Source: DAHUZL01 sp035533215 (GTDB lineage Bacteria > Chloroflexota > Dormibacteria > Aeolococcales > Bog-877). From it: a stretch of DNA of 64,000 nucleotides. Numbering within the stretch: position 1 is the stretch's first letter; the number at the start of each line of letters is the position of its first letter. Below are positions 59,399 to 64,000 of the stretch, piece after piece. The DNA lies in the NCBI GenBank assembly GCA_035533215.1, contig DATLUG010000010.1, forward strand, positions 62,001-126,000. Reading direction: 5' to 3'. The position numbers and the translations under genes were made by a program. The notes beneath the pieces are model-generated. The model saw only the letters and a program-made list of their open reading frames with translations. It was not told the origin of the DNA and made no database searches.

Positions 59399-59575
59399 GC
59401 GCGCCGGTCCGGTCCGGCTCCGCCCCGGGCCCGCCCCCAGCCCCCCCGGGAGGCGGGGCGGTGGCGCTCCCCGCTGGTGGTCCGGCGGATGGGCGGGACG
59501 GAAGGACCGCGGCGGGGGTGGCGCCCCTGCTCGCGACGGCCCAGGGTGCGCGTGGGTGGCGGGCGAGGCGCCCCC

Positions 59576-60523
59576 CTAGGGGGCGGAGCCGGTGCGCCCG
59601 GCGGGGCCGGATCCCCCGGCCATCGCGGTGAGGGTTCGGCGCAGCCCCTCGTCGAGCGGCACCTGCGGGCGCCAGCCGCAGGCCCCTTCCAGGCGGGTGC
59701 AGTCGAGGGCGCTGCGGCGCAGGTCGCCGGCGCGGGGCGGCCCGTGGCGGGGCGGGGCGTCCCGGCCGGCGATCCGGGCCAGCCGGTCGTGGACGTCCAG
59801 CACCGTGGTCTCCACGCCGGTGCCCACGTTGTACACCCCCGGGGGCAGGGTGAGGGCGGCCACGGTGGCCGCCACCACGTCGTCGACGTACACGTAGTCG
59901 CGGCTGTTGCGGCCGTCCCCGTTGACGGTGGCCACCTCGCCGCGGAGCAGGCGCCGGGCGAAGATCGCCACCACCCCGGCCTCGCCGTGGGGGCTCTGGC
60001 GGGGCCCGTAGACATTGGCGAAGCGGAGGGAGACGGTGGGGAGGGCGAGGCTCCGGGTGAAGGCCGCGCCATAGCCCTCGCCGGCCAGCTTGGCGGCGCC
60101 GTACGGGGAGGCGGGGCAGGTGGGGTGATCCTCGGGGGTGGGGAGCACCGACGCCTCGCCGTAGACCGTCCCCCCCGACGACGCCAGCACCGCCCGCCCG
60201 ACCCCCGCCGCCCGGGCGGCGGCCAGCACGCTGACGGTGCCGAGGACGTTGACGCGGGCGTCGTGGCGCGGATCGGCGACCGATCGGCCCACCTCGATCT
60301 GGGCGGCGAGGTGTATCACCGCCGCCGGCCGCTCCCGCGCCAGCACCCGGGCCAGCCACTCGCCGGCCACGTCGGCGGTGTAGAGGCGGGCGGCCTCCGG
60401 CACCTGGTCGCGCCGTCCGGAGCTGAGGTCGTCGACGACGGCCACCGAGTGCCCCAGCTCCAGCAGGCGATCCACCAGTGTGCTGCCGATGAAGCCGGCC
60501 CCCCCGGTGACGACCACCCTCAA
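59576..60523 (-). CDS. NAD-dependent epimerase, UDP-glucose 4-epimerase-like
   Basis: Extended SDR enzyme of 315 residues. NAD motif GGAGFIGS at the N-terminus, the VIHLAAQ strand, catalytic SSGGTVYG and the YxxxK pair in SPYGAAKLAGE, then NVYGPRQSP and RDYVYVDDVVAA. Expected to epimerise or otherwise modify a UDP-sugar for the envelope or exopolysaccharide. The start is TTG 60523, overlapping the upstream stop (TTGA); a GTG two codons later is equally possible. Confidence 0.9.
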   Translation of the reverse strand: MRVVVTGGAGFIGSTLVDRLLELGHSVAVVDDLSSGRRDQVPEAARLYTADVAGEWLARVLARERPAAVIHLAAQIEVGRSVADPRHDARVNVLGTVSVLAAARAAGVGRAVLASSGGTVYGEASVLPTPEDHPTCPASPYGAAKLAGEGYGAAFTRSLALPTVSLRFANVYGPRQSPHGEAGVVAIFARRLLRGEVATVNGDGRNSRDYVYVDDVVAATVAALTLPPGVYNVGTGVETTVLDVHDRLARIAGRDAPPRHGPPRAGDLRRSALDCTRLEGACGWRPQVPLDEGLRRTLTAMAGGSGPAGRTGSAP

Positions 60524-61125
60524 CCGCGGTGCTCCTCCGCCGCGGCCGGATCCGCGGTGCTGGCGCCGGCCTCGGCGGTGGGGGCCGGACTGCCGCGGAG
60601 CCGCTCCAGCAGCCCCTGCTCGGGCAGCCGCAGACGGCGTCCCAGCCGGCGGCCCAGGCGCGCCGCGTGCACGCTCGCCAGCTGGTCGGACTCGCCGCCG
60701 CCCTCCGGCCCTGCCCGCCGGCGGGCGGGCGGGCGGCTGTCCCAGTGGCGGATGTAGAACGCGGCCTTGATGGCGGTGTAGGGGACGCCCACCAGCCGTC
60801 GTTGCTCGGCGGCGGGGTCGACCAGGTCCCAGACCGCCCCGAAGCGCTGCAGACGTGCGGGGGTGGCGACGAAGGCTCGCTCGACCTGGCCGTCGGTGAA
60901 CCGCAGGGCCACGCGCGGCAACCGCTCCAGCTCCTTGGCCGAGGGCACCGGCGGGTTGCCGCCCACCAGGATCTGGCGGAGCGAGGTGAGCGGGATCAGG
61001 GCGCGGCGCGCGTTGCTGCCGAGGTTCTCCACCGCCAGGTCCAGGAAGGGGTCCTCCATCTGCAGCGCCGGCACGGTCCCGTAGAGCACCTCCCCGTCCA
61101 GGAACGAGACGACGACGTCAGGCAT
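60520..61125 (-). CDS. unknown protein upstream of the epimerase
   Basis: A 201-residue cytosolic protein with no family assigned. The N-terminal ~115 residues look like a compact beta-rich domain: DVVVSFLDGEVLYGTVPAL, RRALIPLTSLRQILVGG and VALRFTDGQVERAFVAT. A helix-rich middle (PYTAIKAAFYIRHWDSR) and an Ala/Arg-rich tail follow. The pattern of a FLDGE strand followed by a repeat RFTDGQ suggests two related half-barrels. Its stop overlaps the epimerase start, and it is divergent from the diguanylate cyclase. Confidence 0.7.
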   Translation of the reverse strand: MPDVVVSFLDGEVLYGTVPALQMEDPFLDLAVENLGSNARRALIPLTSLRQILVGGNPPVPSAKELERLPRVALRFTDGQVERAFVATPARLQRFGAVWDLVDPAAEQRRLVGVPYTAIKAAFYIRHWDSRPPARRRAGPEGGGESDQLASVHAARLGRRLGRRLRLPEQGLLERLRGSPAPTAEAGASTADPAAAEEHRG

Positions 61126-61166
61126 CGCCCCACGTCTCGGAAGGCCGCCCCGGCTGCTCCACAACC

Positions 61167-61172
61167 TACGAT
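61167..61172 (+). promoter_or_regulatory. -10 element of the diguanylate cyclase gene
   Basis: TACGAT; the predicted leader of about 30 nt contains GGGGGGAG before the ATG at 61210. A second candidate, GGGTACGGT at 61296-61304, would only fit a later, non-standard start. Confidence 0.4.
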
Positions 61173-61209
61173 GGTGGGGGTCCGGAGGCGCGGGGGGAGC
61201 CCCCTTGCG

Positions 61210-63549
61210 ATGCACGCGGTGAAGCTGTTGGCGATCCGTGACCGGGGCGCGGCGGGATCGCGACTGCTGGGACGTGGCCGCCGGCGCCACCCTGCGGGTA
61301 CGGTAGGCGCATCTGCGGATGGGCCCGACGCCGGCTGGCCGGCCGCGCCGGGCCGGCCACCGCCACAGGGCCGGCAGCCGGCCGAGGAGGGTGACGTCCA
61401 CAGCGAAGGATCCGGGTCGCGGGCGGGGGCCGCTCCGGCGCGGCGACCCCGGCGACCGCGGCGGGCGTCGTTCGCGGTCCAGTTCGCCGGGATCCTCCTC
61501 GTCCTCGGGGTGGTGACCGCGATCGGGACCGCCGCGGTTCCGCTCTATCAGTCGCAGCGGGACCGACAGGTGCTCGGCCTCGACAGCGCGGCGCGCGCCG
61601 CCACCGTTGCGGGGGCCGTCGTCACGGCCCAGACCGCCGACGCCGCCCGCGGGGCGGCCTGCCAGGTCGCGCGCCTGCAGCAGACGGTGACCAGCTTCGA
61701 GAGCGGGCGGGTAGCGCTGCGGGCGACCGCCGCCTTCTACGCCGCCGCGGCGCCGGTGGGCGATGTGGTCGCCTTGGTGGGCCCGACCGGCGCGCCCCTG
61801 GCGGTGCAGCCGTCCAGCCCCTCGCTGCCGCTGCAGACGCTGGTCACCCCCGGCCTCACCCGGCTCTGCCGCGGCGCTTCGAACGGGTACTTCGCGGTCG
61901 GTCGGAATGGTCGCCTCTCTGCCGTCGGGGTGGCGCCGGTCCTCCTGCGGGGGCGTCTCCTGGGCGCGGTCTGCTACCTGCGTCCGCTGGGCCCGGGCCT
62001 GGTGACCAGCCTGCGCACGACGCTCCTCGGCGGCGGCCGACGCTACGGCGTCGCCGTCGTCAACGGCGGACGCTTCGCGGCGCCGGGCCCCTTCCTCGGC
62101 TTCCAGGCGGTGCCGGGGGGGCGCCTCCCGCGTGTGCTCGTGCGCGCGCTGCGGGGGCGGCGGGGTCCGGTGCAGGCGACGGTCGGCGGGGTGCCGACGG
62201 CGCTCGCGGCCAGCGGGCTGCGGGGACCGCTGGGCGCCCCCGTCGGCTCCGTCCTGGTGGCGGAGCCGCTGGCGCCGCCGGGCACCGCGGTTGGCGATCT
62301 GGTCGCGCCGGTGGCGCTGGCGGCGGTGCTGGTGCTGACGGTGGCGATGGTGGCGGTCTACCTGGTCGTCGAGCACTACCTGGCCCGGCCGCTGCGCCAG
62401 CTCGGGGCGGCCGTCGCACGGCTCCGCGAGGGCGACTACAGCCGGCCGGTGGAGGCGGCCGGCGCCGACGAGATCATCCGCCTGGCGGCCAACTTCGATC
62501 TGATGCGCGAGCGCCTGCACGCCCAGCTGGTGGGCGCCACCGGACGCACCCAGATCGCCGCCGCCCTCAACAGCGCGGAGCCGATCGACCAGGCTCTGCA
62601 CGCCGTGCTGCGGGCGCTGGCCGACCTCCTCCACGCCGGCCTCGCGGTGCTGATCACCCGGTCTGGGCCGGAGCCGGGCGACGACCTGCGGGTGGCGGCG
62701 GGCACCCGCGCCGAACTGCCGGCGTGGAGCGTGCTGACGTCGTCACCGGGCCTGCTGGGCTCGCTCGCCCGCCGTCCGGCGACGGTGGTCCGCGACCAGC
62801 TCGCCGACCTCGACCGCGGCCCGCTGGAGCAGACGCTGGGCCTCCGCGACTGCCTCGCGGTGCCGCTCCAGCTGGGTGAGCGCGCCCGGGGCCTGCTGGT
62901 GGTGGGCAACAAACGCCTTCCCTACACCGCCGACGACCGGATGCTCTGCCAGTCGGTGGCGGACCAGATCCTGGTGGCGATCGAGAAGAGCGTCCTGCTG
63001 GCCGTGTCGCAGCGCGAGGCCAACACCGACGCCATGACCGGGCTGTACAACTATCGCTTCCTGCGCGGCTACCTGGACCAGCAGGTGAATGTCGCCGACC
63101 GCATGGGCAGCTCGCTGACGGTGCTGATGCTGGACCTCGACCACTTCAAGGCCCTCAACGACGCCCACGGTCACCAGGCCGGCGATGCCGCCCTGCGAGC
63201 CTTCGGGCGCAAGCTGATGGAGAGCGTCCGTCGCTCCGACCTCGCGGCCCGCTACGGAGGCGAGGAGTTCACCGTGGTCATGACCAACACCGGCCGCGCC
63301 GATGCCGAGGTGGTGGCGGACAAGATCCGCCAGGCGGTCCGGTCGATGCCGATCCCGCTGCCCGACGGTCGGGTGCTGCGCTGCTCGGTGAGCATCGGCG
63401 GGGTGGTGTTCCCGGAGGGGTCGGGCGGCGACCGGGACCTGCTGGCGCTGGCCGACCGCGCCCTCTACACCGCCAAGCGCAACGGCCGCGACCGGGTCGA
63501 GTTCCTCGACCTGCGCGCCCCCGACCCCGCCGCAGTGGCCACCCACTGA
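61210..63549 (+). CDS. membrane-bound diguanylate cyclase (HAMP-GAF-GGDEF)
   Basis: Synthesises cyclic di-GMP from GTP. 779 residues: ~85 low-complexity residues, TM1 (about 88-108), an extracytoplasmic sensor of ~250 residues, TM2 (about 358-380), HAMP (RPLRQLGAAVARLREGDYS), a GAF-like domain (about 455-590) and a C-terminal GGDEF domain. The last has DAMTGLYNYRFL, LDLDHFKALNDAHGHQAGD and the active-site RYGGEEF near residue 680 (GGEEF, active type). No RxxD inhibitory site was noticed. The ATG 61210 is the first start with a ribosome site; the first ~85 residues are doubtful. Confidence 0.9.
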   Translation: MHAVKLLAIRDRGAAGSRLLGRGRRRHPAGTVGASADGPDAGWPAAPGRPPPQGRQPAEEGDVHSEGSGSRAGAAPARRPRRPRRASFAVQFAGILLVLGVVTAIGTAAVPLYQSQRDRQVLGLDSAARAATVAGAVVTAQTADAARGAACQVARLQQTVTSFESGRVALRATAAFYAAAAPVGDVVALVGPTGAPLAVQPSSPSLPLQTLVTPGLTRLCRGASNGYFAVGRNGRLSAVGVAPVLLRGRLLGAVCYLRPLGPGLVTSLRTTLLGGGRRYGVAVVNGGRFAAPGPFLGFQAVPGGRLPRVLVRALRGRRGPVQATVGGVPTALAASGLRGPLGAPVGSVLVAEPLAPPGTAVGDLVAPVALAAVLVLTVAMVAVYLVVEHYLARPLRQLGAAVARLREGDYSRPVEAAGADEIIRLAANFDLMRERLHAQLVGATGRTQIAAALNSAEPIDQALHAVLRALADLLHAGLAVLITRSGPEPGDDLRVAAGTRAELPAWSVLTSSPGLLGSLARRPATVVRDQLADLDRGPLEQTLGLRDCLAVPLQLGERARGLLVVGNKRLPYTADDRMLCQSVADQILVAIEKSVLLAVSQREANTDAMTGLYNYRFLRGYLDQQVNVADRMGSSLTVLMLDLDHFKALNDAHGHQAGDAALRAFGRKLMESVRRSDLAARYGGEEFTVVMTNTGRADAEVVADKIRQAVRSMPIPLPDGRVLRCSVSIGGVVFPEGSGGDRDLLALADRALYTAKRNGRDRVEFLDLRAPDPAAVATH

Positions 63550-63570
63550 CCGAAGGGTCGCGCAACCCGA

Positions 63571-63596
63571 GGTGGGCGGGCCGAGGCCCGCCCACC
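63571..63596 (+). terminator. terminator hairpin of the diguanylate cyclase gene
   Basis: GGTGGGCGGGCC and GGCCCGCCCACC form a perfect 12-base inverted repeat around GA, 21 nt after the stop. Confidence 0.55.
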
Positions 63597-63611
63597 CGAG
63601 TCAGTGCGATG

Positions 63612-63646
63612 GGAGCCGGCCGAACCCGATCGGTCCGGCCGGCTCC
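63612..63646 (-). terminator. terminator hairpin of the histone-like gene
   Basis: GGAGCCGGCCG and CGGCCGGCTCC form an 11-bp stem with a 13-nt loop, starting 5 nt downstream of the minus-strand stop at 63651. Confidence 0.55.
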
Positions 63647-63650
63647 GAGG

Positions 63651-64000
63651 TCAGGCCGAGGCCCCGTTCGAGCCCGCCCCCTCGGCTCCGCCAGCGGGCG
63701 GAGCGACGCGGACGCGAGTCCGCCGCCGGGTGGTCCGGGTGGCGGCAGCGGCGGTGGTCGCCCGCCGCCTGGGAGCGGCGGCGCTCCTCGTCGTGGGACG
63801 ACGCCGAGTCGTCGCGGTGGCGCTGGCGGCGGTGCTCCGGCGACGCGGGGCAGCCACCCGGGTGGTGGTCGCCCGCCGGGTGGTGGTGGTCCGCTTGGCC
63901 GCCGTGGTGCGCTTGGCGGCGGTGGTCCGCCGAGCGGTAGGGGTCCGCGCCGGGGTGGCCCGCTTGGTGGTGGACCGCTTGGCCGCCGTGGTCCGGCGCG
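63651..64000 (-). CDS. histone H1/HupB-like basic tail, 5' end outside the window
   Basis: The frame runs in from the right edge to a stop at 63651; about 115 C-terminal residues are visible. They are almost entirely Thr, Ala, Arg and Lys, in imperfect repeats such as TTAAKRTT and AAKRTTTT, changing to Arg-rich (RRRTRVRVAPP) and ending in a neutral Gly/Ala tail. Such tails occur on actinobacterial HU (HupB) and on histone H1-like proteins, where they bind DNA. The globular domain would be beyond position 64000. Lys is largely replaced by Arg compared with known HupB tails. Confidence 0.75.
   Translation of the reverse strand, partial: RRTTAAKRSTTKRATPARTPTARRTTAAKRTTAAKRTTTTRRATTTRVAAPRRRSTAASATATTRRRPTTRSAAAPRRRATTAAAATRTTRRRTRVRVAPPAGGAEGAGSNGASA

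Noticed and set aside
1..64000. tRNA genes, rRNA and CRISPR arrays
   Set aside because: No T-loop consensus with a matching acceptor stem, no rRNA segments and no regularly spaced identical repeats were seen by eye; a covariance-model scan would be decisive for tRNAs and riboswitches.

Overview
The window is very GC-rich, densely packed bacterial chromosome. GTG starts are common and TTG and probable CTG starts also occur. Many genes overlap by four bases (GTGA or ATGA), and several -10 boxes lie only 6-11 nt before the start codon, which implies leaderless mRNAs. No outer-membrane genes, rRNA, tRNA, CRISPR array or intact transposase was seen. F420-type PPOX flavoproteins, an ArsA/Get3-like ATPase with a C-terminal HSP20-like domain, a membrane-anchored YvcK and a Lys/Arg/Thr-rich histone-like tail suggest a monoderm, high-GC soil lineage near Actinomycetota, Chloroflexota or Dormibacterota. 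The phylum is inferred and was not tested.

Layout. 0-3.2 kb: the end of a BNR-repeat protein, pdxH and a DEAD-box helicase. 3.2-9.7 kb: a HAD phosphatase, an overlapping aspartate-family operon (hom-thrC-thrB-lysC) and a TauE-type transporter. 9.7-12.7 kb: a GntR regulator divergent from a fumarylacetoacetase-family hydrolase, then ychF. 13.1-16.6 kb: a predicted tail-anchored membrane protein, the Get3/ArsA-like ATPase, a small overlapping partner, a site-2-type protease and a NUDIX protein. 16.6-20.4 kb: a gene-poor decayed zone with two frameshifted genes, a shattered ExeA-type transposition ATPase and a perfect 14-bp inverted repeat. 20.4-31.4 kb: a cation exchanger, proS, a lipoprotein, nfo, a ROK kinase, a CCA/poly(A) polymerase, an S53 protease, a DUF1232-like protein, rplI and dnaB. 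31.6-36.7 kb: a MarR regulator facing a PPOX gene, a second PPOX gene, purA, a membrane-anchored BNR protein and a RidA-like protein. 36.7-49.9 kb: an OmpR-type two-component pair, an alpha/beta hydrolase, a membrane-fused MurF-like ligase with D-Ala-D-Ala ligase, YvcK, ilvE, glycerate kinase and a NarL-type two-component pair. 50-58.3 kb: a peptide-type ABC importer with two paralogous binding proteins, two permeases and two ATPases on the opposite strand. 58.3-64 kb: infA with an N-terminal extension, a GalE-like epimerase with an overlapping unknown gene, a membrane diguanylate cyclase and the end of the histone-like gene.

The most interesting association is at 13.1-15.2 kb. A protein whose only membrane segment sits at its extreme C-terminus is encoded immediately upstream of a Get3-like ATPase, and a small unknown protein overlaps that ATPase gene. 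This could be a bacterial tail-anchored-protein targeting module.
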